Under the pieces are notes generated by a model. That model saw only the letters and a list, made by a program, of their open reading frames with translations. It did not search any database and was not told the origin of the DNA. The position numbers and the translations under genes were made by a program. From Methylotenera_A sp031379885 (GTDB lineage Bacteria; Pseudomonadota; Gammaproteobacteria; Burkholderiales; Methylophilaceae): a stretch of 9,849 nt of DNA. The stretch spans positions 1 through 9,849 of the forward strand of contig JANNFN010000036.1 of assembly GCA_031379885.1 (NCBI GenBank), read 5' to 3'. Position 1 is the first letter of the stretch. Each line of letters starts with the position of its first letter. Shown in pieces: positions 1 to 6,448 of this stretch.

Positions 1-110
1 AAATCAAGCTTTCCTAATAAAAATGCATGCAATGCCAATGAAACAATCAGGGCAACTCCAAGCGGTTTATAACTTGGGTCTTGCATTATTTCTGCAAATT
101 TACTCCACAT
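1..110 (-). CDS. N-terminal fragment of a membrane-anchored protein, possibly a second DUF3108 protein
   Basis: This is a partial gene whose 3' part lies beyond the left edge of the window. Reading leftwards from an ATG at 110-108 gives 36 complete codons without a stop. The peptide begins MWSKFAEIMQDPSYKPLG and continues into a hydrophobic stretch (about residues 17-33, containing VSLALHAFLL) that looks like a signal anchor. The start overlaps the end of the upstream DUF3108 gene by 11 bases, which suggests cotranslation. No clear Shine-Dalgarno precedes it, and an internal ATG at residue 9 is an alternative start. Short cytoplasmic heads followed by a 'SLxLHxxLL' helix are known in TonB-like proteins and in many betaproteobacterial DUF3108 proteins, so a second DUF3108 paralogue is my best guess. 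That identity is inference from 36 residues. The existence of the open frame is seen directly. Confidence 0.6.
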   Translation of the reverse strand, partial: MWSKFAEIMQDPSYKPLGVALIVSLALHAFLLGKLD

Positions 111-864
111 GAATTTTTGTTAACGTTTGCTCAAAACTATCACCATCTTCATCCGTAAGCTTATAGCGTACTGGTAAATAATATTGATCTTGTGCTAACC
201 AAAGCTGTTTTTTCTCATCACCTGCCGCAGCTTCGTTAGAAATATGCAAGGTTTTATAACTAGACTTAGCCGCATCCAAATTCAAACCGCGCGCCATCAC
301 TTTGTATTGGTATTGATGCAGTTTTTTGCCTGTTGTAAGGGTTACTTTAACCTCATCTTTTTTGAATGTGCTAAACATAAACTGATACACATAACTTGCC
401 AAATCTTGTGTGCCCAGATCTAATTTTTCAGTTTTAGTTTCACCTTTTACTTGCATATTGAGCATATTTTTTGCCCAATTAAAATCTGCAATCAAGGTTT
501 TTTTGGCGCTACTGCCCTGATGCAATTCAAAATGACTTGGCTTTAAACCTTCTTTAGTCACCGCTCCAGTGCTTGTAAGCTTGCGCTCCCCCAATAGGGC
601 ATATATGCCAACACCCTTAGTCACAGACTTTATGCTGTATTGTTTACCATTTTGTGTGAAGCTTTCTTTGACTTTGCCAAATAGCTTGCCATTGCGGGTA
701 ACATCGTATTCTAGTTGAATATTTTTTGGGTAGGCTTGCGCAAAATTTCCCCCAAGCAAAAATATTGGTAAATACAAATAAATAATAAAGTGCTTTAGTT
801 TCAACGTGCGTTTCTTTCTCAGGTTAAGCGATGGTTGAGTAAAGTCATTTAACGCATCACTCAT
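100..864 (-). CDS. DUF3108 domain-containing exported protein
   Basis: The 254-residue protein matches my recollection of the DUF3108 family, whose members are envelope proteins of unknown function. A hydrophobic segment at residues 26-38 followed by AQA (42-44) forms a signal peptide, so the mature protein would be periplasmic. The mature part is rich in beta strands and carries family-like stretches: LEYDVTRNGKLFGKV (51-65), TKGVGIYALLGE (82-93), LDLGTQDLASYVYQF (148-162) and the closing LPVRYKLTDEDGDSFEQTLTKI (split here as LPVRYKL at 230-236 and FEQTLTKI at 244-251). The ATG start gives an unusually long, charged 25-residue region before the hydrophobic core. A TTG at 804 (residue 21), preceded by the SD-like GAGAAAG, would give a normal signal peptide and may be the real start. 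The gene lies 17 bases after purM and is probably cotranscribed with it. The usual purM partner purN is not here. The function is unknown; a role in purine metabolism should not be inferred from adjacency. Confidence 0.85.
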   Translation of the reverse strand: MSDALNDFTQPSLNLRKKRTLKLKHFIIYLYLPIFLLGGNFAQAYPKNIQLEYDVTRNGKLFGKVKESFTQNGKQYSIKSVTKGVGIYALLGERKLTSTGAVTKEGLKPSHFELHQGSSAKKTLIADFNWAKNMLNMQVKGETKTEKLDLGTQDLASYVYQFMFSTFKKDEVKVTLTTGKKLHQYQYKVMARGLNLDAAKSSYKTLHISNEAAAGDEKKQLWLAQDQYYLPVRYKLTDEDGDSFEQTLTKIHVE

Positions 865-881
865 ATATTCGTTGTCTATTT

Positions 882-1931
882 TTAAACAACAATAGTTGGT
901 GCTTCACCTTCCTGCTGAGTACGAATATGGCCTATTACTGATACTGTCTCACCTGCTTCAGACAACAAAGCCTGCGCTGCATCTGCGTACTCTTTTGCCA
1001 TAATTACCACCATACCAATACCACAGTTAAACGTACGATGCATTTCAGCATCTGTCACATTACCCTGTGCCTGTAGCCAAGTGAACAATGGCGGCATAGC
1101 CCAGCTGTGCTTATTGATTTCGGCAGTGAGCCCTTGTGGTAGCACACGTGGCACATTCTCGGTAATGCCACCACCTGTAATATGCGCCATGCCTTTAATT
1201 GGAAGTGTTTCAATTAACTTAAGAAGCGACTTAACATAAATTTTAGTAGGCGCCATCACCACATCTTTAAATTTTCTTCCATAAAAGTCAGATTCAAAAT
1301 CGATACCTGATTTTTCTATTAACTTGCGAATCAGCGAATATCCGTTGGAATGCGCACCACTGGAAGCCAAACCAAGCACTACGTCACCAGCCGTAATGCT
1401 CAATCCGTTAATAATATTTTCTTTATCTACACAGCCTACCGCAAAACCCGCCAAATCATACTCACCCGCGGGGTACATACCTGGCATTTCTGCCGTTTCG
1501 CCGCCCACCAGCGCGCAGCCAGATTGCTCGCAACCTTCAGCAATGCCCTTAATCACTTGCGCCGCAGTACCCACTTCTAATTTGCCACATGCAAAATAAT
1601 CGAGGAAAAACAATGGCTCTGCGCCTTGTACTAAAATATCATTCACGCTCATGGCCACCAAATCGATGCCGACGGTATCGTGTTTATTCAACTCAAAAGC
1701 CAATTTTAATTTTGTACCCACGCCATCTGTGCCCGAAACCAATACAGGATTTTTAAACTTTTTCGGCATCTCGAAAAGTGAGCCAAAACCACCAATACCC
1801 GCCAACACTTCTGGCCGCATAGTGCGTTTGGCATAAGGCTTAATCTGCTCAACTAATGCGTCGCCCGCTTCAATATCTACGCCCGCATCGCGGTAGCTAA
1901 TTGAGCTTGTGTTGGTAGTATTTGTGTTCAA
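882..1931 (-). CDS. purM: Phosphoribosylformylglycinamidine cyclo-ligase (AIR synthetase)
   Basis: PurM converts formylglycinamidine ribonucleotide to aminoimidazole ribonucleotide with ATP, the fifth step of de novo purine synthesis, in the cytoplasm. The 349-residue length is normal for the family. Signature stretches appear in the expected order: SYRDAGVDIEAGDALV (12-27), GGFGSLFE (47-54), the nucleotide-site LVSGTDGVGTKLKLA (64-78), GIDLVAMSVNDILVQGAEPL (88-107), LVGGETAEMPGMY (141-153), GLASSGAHSNGYSLIRKL (187-204) and AHITGGGITENVPRVLP (249-265). The start codon is TTG (1931-1929), not ATG. It is preceded by CGAGA with about 6-7 bases of spacing, an in-frame TAA lies a few codons upstream, and the next ATG is only at residue 38, past conserved sequence. 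A weak start codon could lower translation. The gene is first in a minus-strand unit with the DUF3108 gene and is transcribed divergently from the permease. purN does not follow it. Confidence 0.97.
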   Translation of the reverse strand: MNTNTTNTSSISYRDAGVDIEAGDALVEQIKPYAKRTMRPEVLAGIGGFGSLFEMPKKFKNPVLVSGTDGVGTKLKLAFELNKHDTVGIDLVAMSVNDILVQGAEPLFFLDYFACGKLEVGTAAQVIKGIAEGCEQSGCALVGGETAEMPGMYPAGEYDLAGFAVGCVDKENIINGLSITAGDVVLGLASSGAHSNGYSLIRKLIEKSGIDFESDFYGRKFKDVVMAPTKIYVKSLLKLIETLPIKGMAHITGGGITENVPRVLPQGLTAEINKHSWAMPPLFTWLQAQGNVTDAEMHRTFNCGIGMVVIMAKEYADAAQALLSEAGETVSVIGHIRTQQEGEAPTIVV

Positions 1932-2014
1932 AACTAATCTCGATTCAATTTAATGCGTTAACAATTGGTATAACTTTAGCGAATGGTTTAACTTAAAGTA
2001 TAATTTTAACTCAT
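1932..2014. promoter_or_regulatory. Divergent promoter region between purM and the PerM-like permease
   Basis: This 83-base AT-rich gap must hold the promoters for both divergent units. On the plus strand a perfect consensus -10, TATAAT, sits at 1999-2004. The best -35 at suitable distance is TTTAGC (1975-1980, 18-base spacer), only 3 of 6 matches. On the minus strand TATACT (plus 2002-1997) overlaps the same bases, and TATACC (plus 1972-1967) is a second candidate for purM. TTGACC on the minus strand (2022-2017) is a good -35, but its spacer to TATACT is only 14 bases, so I do not pair them firmly. If both overlapping -10 elements are used, the two units would compete for RNA polymerase. No PurR-type operator was recognised. 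Confidence 0.5.
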
Positions 2015-3109
2015 ATGGTCAATAAACCCCAAAACAACAATTCTGGCAATCTGCTCACCAATAATCGCTGGTTGATTTTAATCGCGATTTTCGTATTTTT
2101 AATCTACTTGTTATTGCCCGTGCTTACGCCATTTTTAATTGCGGCGATTTTGGCCTATATTTGCGATCCGCTTGTCGATAGGCTAAGTCAATTAAGTTTA
2201 GGAAAATTCAAGCTTGGCCGCACACTGGCCACGGTTTTGATGATGGTAGCCATATTCGGCGCCATATTTTTACTTTTTTTAATTCTCATTCCGCTACTGC
2301 AAAAAGAGTCTTCTCTCATCGCCGAGCGCCTACCCGCTTTTATCGGCCGCTTAAGAGATTCAATCGAGCCGTGGCTTCACACTAGGTTCGGCATTCATTT
2401 CGATGTAGATAGCGCACAAATTCAAGAAGTGATTACCAAAAACTGGAAAACTGCTGGCGATTTATTAGGTGATGCGCTCAAGCTAGCAGGTAGCCATGGG
2501 TTGGCTTTGGTTGGCATGATAGCTAATATCTTACTCCTGCCAGTGGTGCTGTTCTATTTGCTTCGCGATTGGGATGGTTTTGTGAGTAATATGGGTGAAC
2601 TTGTTCCGCGCGAATGGCATGACAAAACTGTGTCTATCGCCACAGAAATCGACCAAGTATTAGCTGAATTTCTACGCGGGCAACTTACCGTGATGCTCGC
2701 TATGAGCGCATTTTACGCGCTTGGGCTTTGGCTGGCTGGGTTAGATATGGCCTTGCCAATTGGCTTAATCGCGGGTTTGTTAGGCTTTGTGCCTTATTTA
2801 GGTATTGCGCTAGGTCTAGCATTGGCAATGCTTGTAGCGGCATTGCAATTTACTAGTCTCGGCCAAGTGGTTCCAGTTTTATTGGTATTTGGTATTGGCC
2901 AAGTATTAGAAGGCATGGTGCTCACGCCCAAATTGGTCGGCGATCGTATCGGACTACATCCAGTCATTGTGATTTTCGCCTTGCTAGCTGGCGGTCAATT
3001 ATTCGGTTTCGCGGGCGTGTTGCTGGCTTTGCCGGTGAGCGCCGCAATTGCGGTAGGTTTGCGTCACACCAAAGATAATTACTTGGGTAGCGATGCCTAT
3101 TTAAAATAG
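2015..3109 (+). CDS. AI-2E family (PerM-like) transporter
   Basis: This is a 364-residue polytopic inner-membrane protein of the AI-2E/PerM/YdiK transporter family. Hydrophobic segments lie at about residues 19-49, 70-94, 161-183, 228-243, 247-276, 284-298 and 314-348, with a large soluble loop at about 95-160. The family C-terminal signature is clear: GFVPYLG (257-263), then VLEGMVLTPKLVGDRIGLHPV (297-317, given here as EGMVLTPKLVGD and IGLHPV), then the GFAGVLLALPVSA helix (331-343). FLRGQL at 219-224 is also typical. Substrates vary or are unknown across this family; some members affect AI-2 transport and others act as Na+/H+ antiporters, so no substrate is claimed. The ATG lies only 10 bases after a consensus -10 and no Shine-Dalgarno is visible, so the mRNA may be nearly leaderless. 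hda follows after 6 bases. A permease-hda pair next to purM is a familiar proteobacterial arrangement. Confidence 0.92.
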   Translation: MVNKPQNNNSGNLLTNNRWLILIAIFVFLIYLLLPVLTPFLIAAILAYICDPLVDRLSQLSLGKFKLGRTLATVLMMVAIFGAIFLLFLILIPLLQKESSLIAERLPAFIGRLRDSIEPWLHTRFGIHFDVDSAQIQEVITKNWKTAGDLLGDALKLAGSHGLALVGMIANILLLPVVLFYLLRDWDGFVSNMGELVPREWHDKTVSIATEIDQVLAEFLRGQLTVMLAMSAFYALGLWLAGLDMALPIGLIAGLLGFVPYLGIALGLALAMLVAALQFTSLGQVVPVLLVFGIGQVLEGMVLTPKLVGDRIGLHPVIVIFALLAGGQLFGFAGVLLALPVSAAIAVGLRHTKDNYLGSDAYLK

Positions 3110-3115
3110 CGCAGC

Positions 3116-3721
3116 ATGAAGCAATTACTTTTAGACATCAAGCCGGCTGCGGCACCATCGCTACAAAATTTCATCGTAGGCAGTAACGCCGAGGCTCTCA
3201 ATAGCTTAAATGCTGTACTTAAAAAAACCGCGCAATCAAACTTTATTTATTTATGGGGCGAAAAAGGGTGTGGGAAATCACATTTATTATCGGCCTGTGA
3301 GTCAATATCCATGCGGGTGGTAGACGATGTGCATTTGCTCGATAATGAAGCACAAATAGATTTATTTAATACTTATAACCTAATAAAAGCTGAAGACGGC
3401 ATTTTAATCACTGCCGGTTTGCATGCGCCTACGCAAATGGGCTTGCGCGATGATCTAGCTACGCGCTTGGCTTGGGGCTTGGTATATCAATTGCAGCCTT
3501 TGAATGACGATGAAAAAGCGCTAGCCTTAAAACAGCACGCCAAAGAGCGTGGTATGAAGCTACCCGATGAAGTCACCGATTATTGTTTGCGCTATTTGCG
3601 TCGCGATTTGCCGACGCTGATGGCGACGCTTAATGCGCTAGATGAATGGTCGCTGACCGCCCATAAGCCAATCACTGTGCCAATGTTGAAGAAGTTGCTG
3701 CAGCTGGAATTGAATATTTAA
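3116..3721 (+). CDS. hda: DnaA regulatory inactivator Hda (short form)
   Basis: Hda binds the DNA-loaded sliding clamp and stimulates ATP hydrolysis by DnaA, preventing re-initiation of replication. The N-terminal QLLLDI (3-8) fits the clamp-binding motif. AAA+ features follow in order: Walker A in GEKGCGKSHLL (48-58), Walker B VVDDVHLL (68-75), LITAG as the sensor 1 strand (97-101), box VII RDDLATRLAWG (111-121) with R117 as the likely arginine finger, and the sensor 2 helix RRDLPTLMATLNALD (162-176). At 201 residues it is shorter than E. coli Hda (about 230). The missing part is between Walker A and Walker B, where only nine residues separate SHLL from VVDD; typical homologues have roughly 25 more, spanning a strand and helix of the core. 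The reading frame is intact across this point. It follows the permease by 6 bases and has no obvious Shine-Dalgarno, so its translation probably depends on the upstream gene. Confidence 0.9.
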   Translation: MKQLLLDIKPAAAPSLQNFIVGSNAEALNSLNAVLKKTAQSNFIYLWGEKGCGKSHLLSACESISMRVVDDVHLLDNEAQIDLFNTYNLIKAEDGILITAGLHAPTQMGLRDDLATRLAWGLVYQLQPLNDDEKALALKQHAKERGMKLPDEVTDYCLRYLRRDLPTLMATLNALDEWSLTAHKPITVPMLKKLLQLELNI

Positions 3722-3734
3722 CAAGCTAACACTC

Positions 3735-4763
3735 ATGGTTGATAAATTTCGCGCAAATAGCCATTATGTTCCAGAAAATTATTTAAATAACTGGAGCGAT
3801 TCAAACAATAAATTATTGCGATACTCATTATTAGTACCACATGAAAATTATCCTATATGGAAGACATCTACACCAAATGGAATTTGTAAACATAGGCATT
3901 TATACACAAGTTTAATAGATGGAAAAGAATCAGATAATATTGAAAGATGGTTTGATACTGATTTTGAAAACCCTGCCGCTGAACCAATAAAAAAAGCTGT
4001 TACAGAAAATAGATTGTCTCCAAAAGACTGGGAACTATTAGTAAAATTTTTGGCTGCTCAAGATGTTAGAACGCCTGCGCGTATGTTTGAAATCCTAAAA
4101 CGAGGGGAAAAGACAGTACCTGAAATTACCGAAAATATTCTTAAAAATATTGTTGAAGAGTTTCAAGAGTTGAAAGCTTCTGGGATGCTTCCTAAATCTG
4201 AAAAACCCGAACACTCCAATCTTTTACCTATAAAAGTTAAAAAGAAATTTCAGCCTAATCAAGATATTGGAACGCTAAGAGTGGAAACAACTGTTGGGCG
4301 TGGTTATTGGTTATACAGCATCAAATACTTACTTGAAAATACCATCAAACATCTACTAAAACACCAATGGACAATATTACATAGCCCAAAAGAAATTGAA
4401 TGGTTGACCAGCGACGATCCTGTAATAAAACTAAATTACAATAGCCTTGCAGAATATGATTATGGCGGTGGCTGGGGCAGTGTTGGCACAGAAATATTTA
4501 TGCCTTTATCAACAAAACATTTACTGTATACACGAATAGGGTATAAACGACTGCCGCGAGGAACTACATTAACAAGAGAGCAGGCACTTATATTCCAGCG
4601 CCTAATAGCGGGGCATGCTCATCGCTATATCTACTCAAAATCTCAAAATGACTCAGTTCTTAGGCTTCGTCCTAGAGTAGTTTGCTTAAAAACATTTAAT
4701 GACGAACGTGAACAATGGAAACATTGGCATTCTGAAAATATAGTCGCAGAACTAAATCCGTAA
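3735..4763 (+). CDS. DUF4238 domain-containing protein, AT-rich, probably acquired
   Basis: The 342-residue protein resembles DUF4238 proteins, a family of unknown function. The typical N-terminus is HYVPENYLNNWSD (10-22) followed by LLRY. Further along are KHRHLYTS (52-59), ERWFDTDFENPAAEPI (70-85), the central WLTSDDPV (223-230) and the strand IFMPLSTKHLLY (254-265). There is no signal peptide or transmembrane segment, so it is probably cytoplasmic. Base use differs from its neighbours: 17 of 60 bases are G or C in both 3781-3840 and 4321-4380, against 29 of 60 in 5281-5340 of the next gene. Eight of its 20 arginines use AGA or AGG. It starts 13 bases after hda, with no good Shine-Dalgarno. 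Composition and the taxonomically patchy nature of the family suggest horizontal transfer. No toxin, nuclease or protease motif was recognised, so no activity is assigned. Confidence 0.8.
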   Translation: MVDKFRANSHYVPENYLNNWSDSNNKLLRYSLLVPHENYPIWKTSTPNGICKHRHLYTSLIDGKESDNIERWFDTDFENPAAEPIKKAVTENRLSPKDWELLVKFLAAQDVRTPARMFEILKRGEKTVPEITENILKNIVEEFQELKASGMLPKSEKPEHSNLLPIKVKKKFQPNQDIGTLRVETTVGRGYWLYSIKYLLENTIKHLLKHQWTILHSPKEIEWLTSDDPVIKLNYNSLAEYDYGGGWGSVGTEIFMPLSTKHLLYTRIGYKRLPRGTTLTREQALIFQRLIAGHAHRYIYSKSQNDSVLRLRPRVVCLKTFNDEREQWKHWHSENIVAELNP

Positions 4764-4785
4764 ACTAATAATGATAGATAAACAC

Positions 4786-4802
4786 TATCCTAAGGATAAA
4801 AC
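4786..4802 (+). promoter_or_regulatory. Strong ribosome binding site inside a 13-base palindrome
   Basis: The sequence TATCCTAAGGATA at 4786-4798 is a perfect inverted repeat with 6-base arms around one central base. The right arm contains the Shine-Dalgarno AAGGA (4792-4796), 6 bases before the ATG at 4803. This is the best ribosome binding site on the plus strand of the window and supports independent translation of the oxidoreductase. The one-base centre is too tight for a stable RNA hairpin, so if the symmetry matters it is more likely a DNA site for a dimeric regulator. It may also be chance. Confidence 0.6.
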
Positions 4803-6428
4803 ATGTTACGAATTACCGAAATAAAGCTACCTTTGACCAGCGCAACAGATAAAGGCCATAGCGATGCCGAAATTCGTGCGGCGGTGATTAAAAAATTAGC
4901 GATTAACGCGGCGGATTTGCTTGAGGTTTCAATCTTCAAACGCGGGGTGGATGCGCGTAAAGCGCATGCGATTTTGTTGGTATATTCGCTGGATGTGACA
5001 GTGAATGGTGAAGCAAAAGTGTTGGCCAAACTAAGCCGAGACCCGCATGTAAAGCCCGCGCCAGACACATCTTACAAGTTCGTTGCAAACGCGCCAGCCG
5101 CTTTACAATCGCGTCCTGTCATCGTCGGTTTTGGCCCTGCGGGTATTTTTGCTGCGCTCATCTTGGCGCAATCTGGCTTTAAGCCGATTGTGTTAGAGCG
5201 CGGTAAAGCTGTGCGCGAGCGCACTAAAGACACTTGGGATTTTTGGCGTAAAGGCAAGCTTAACCCAGAATCGAACGTGCAATTTGGCGAAGGCGGCGCA
5301 GGCACTTTCTCTGATGGCAAACTTTACAGCCAGATTAAAGACCCAAAACATTACGGCCGCAAAGTGATTCAAGAATTTGTAAAAGCGGGTGCGCCAGAAG
5401 AAATTATGTACGTGAGCCACCCACATATCGGCACGTTTAGATTGGTCGGCATGGTGGAAGAAATGCGCAAAACCATTGAATCGCTGGGTGGCGAGATTCG
5501 TTTTGAAGCCCGTGTAGATGATATTGAAATTACTAATGGTGAAGTGCAAGGCGTAGTGCTTGCAAGCGGCAAGCGCATTGCAACGAATCAATTAATCTTG
5601 GCGGTTGGTCACAGCGCGCGCGATACGTTTGAGATGATTCACCGCAAAAAAATCTATATCGAAGCCAAGCCTTTTTCAATCGGCTTTCGTATTGAGCATC
5701 CTCAATCGCTCATCGACCGCGCAAGATTTGGCGCCAACGCGCAGCACCCTATTTTAGGCGCTGCCGATTACAAATTGGTGCATCACGCCAGCAACGGCCG
5801 CAGTGTTTACAGTTTTTGCATGTGCCCAGGCGGCACAGTGGTGGCCTCAGCATCCGAGACAGGCTGCGTAGTGACCAACGGCATGAGCCAATACTCGCGT
5901 AACGAGCGCAACGCCAACGCCGGCATCGTCGTTGGCATTACGCCTGAGATGGATTTTCCTGGCGACGCGCTAGCAGGAATGAAGTTACAACGCGAATTGG
6001 AAGCAAAAGCCTATGCTCTGGGAGGCAATAGTTATGCGGCTCCCGGGCAACTGATTGGTGACTTTTTAAACAATATTTCTTCAACAAAGTTTGGCGATGT
6101 CACGCCAAGTTACACACCCAGCGTGCATTTAACCAACTTAGAAACTGCGCTACCAGAGTTTGCGATTACCGCAATCCGCGAGGCGATTCCACAATTTGCA
6201 AAACAAATTAAAGGCTTTGATCTTGCGGATGGCATTTTAACGGGCGTTGAAACACGAACATCATCGCCGATTCGCATTAAGCGCGATGACAATACATTAC
6301 AAAGCATTAACACCAAAGGTTTGTACCCATGCGGCGAAGGCGCCGGTTACGCAGGCGGAATTTTGTCCGCAGGCGTGGACGGGATTAGAGTAGCAGAAGC
6401 CGTGGCACTAAGTATTACAAATGATTAA
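4803..6428 (+). CDS. COG2509-type NAD(P)/FAD-dependent oxidoreductase
   Basis: This 541-residue flavoprotein belongs to the widespread but poorly characterised group of 'uncharacterized FAD-dependent dehydrogenases' (COG2509). An N-terminal domain of about 100 residues, which lacks a dinucleotide fold, precedes the FAD-binding Rossmann motif VIVGFGPAGIFAALILAQSG (106-125; glycines 109, 111 and 114), with acidic E132 at the end of the second strand for ribose binding. The group's own signature GEGGAGTFSDGKL (162-174) follows. Further marks are LAVGHSARDTFEMI (266-279), SFCMCPGGTVVASASETG (337-354) and the C-terminal flavin-contact stretch GLYPCGEGAGYAGGILSAG (506-524). C339 and C341 flank the CPGG turn, but no redox role is assigned to them. 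There is no signal peptide, so the enzyme is cytoplasmic; the natural substrate is unknown. The start is well set by AAGGA. The antiporter follows after 20 bases, so the two may be cotranscribed. Confidence 0.92.
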   Translation: MLRITEIKLPLTSATDKGHSDAEIRAAVIKKLAINAADLLEVSIFKRGVDARKAHAILLVYSLDVTVNGEAKVLAKLSRDPHVKPAPDTSYKFVANAPAALQSRPVIVGFGPAGIFAALILAQSGFKPIVLERGKAVRERTKDTWDFWRKGKLNPESNVQFGEGGAGTFSDGKLYSQIKDPKHYGRKVIQEFVKAGAPEEIMYVSHPHIGTFRLVGMVEEMRKTIESLGGEIRFEARVDDIEITNGEVQGVVLASGKRIATNQLILAVGHSARDTFEMIHRKKIYIEAKPFSIGFRIEHPQSLIDRARFGANAQHPILGAADYKLVHHASNGRSVYSFCMCPGGTVVASASETGCVVTNGMSQYSRNERNANAGIVVGITPEMDFPGDALAGMKLQRELEAKAYALGGNSYAAPGQLIGDFLNNISSTKFGDVTPSYTPSVHLTNLETALPEFAITAIREAIPQFAKQIKGFDLADGILTGVETRTSSPIRIKRDDNTLQSINTKGLYPCGEGAGYAGGILSAGVDGIRVAEAVALSITND

Positions 6429-6448
6429 ACAACACTAGGCATATTGAC

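Noticed and set aside
3116..4763. hda plus the DUF4238 gene as a two-gene defence or toxin-antitoxin system
   Set aside because: Hda is recognisable as the housekeeping replication regulator in its usual place beside the permease, and the DUF4238 protein has no visible effector motif; adjacency alone does not support a system.
3728..4786. The hexamer AACACT at 3728-3733 and 4781-4786 as target-site duplication flanking the DUF4238 gene
   Set aside because: It is only 6 bases, also occurs at 6431-6436 ahead of the antiporter, and there are no terminal inverted repeats or transposase, so chance is the simpler reading.
4790..5591. Open frames on the minus strand opposite the FAD oxidoreductase (to 132 residues), and similar ones opposite purM, the antiporter, soxY and the protease
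   Set aside because: They lie fully inside strongly recognised genes, have no family-like motifs or good ribosome binding sites, and their composition is what an antisense or shifted reading of a coding region gives.
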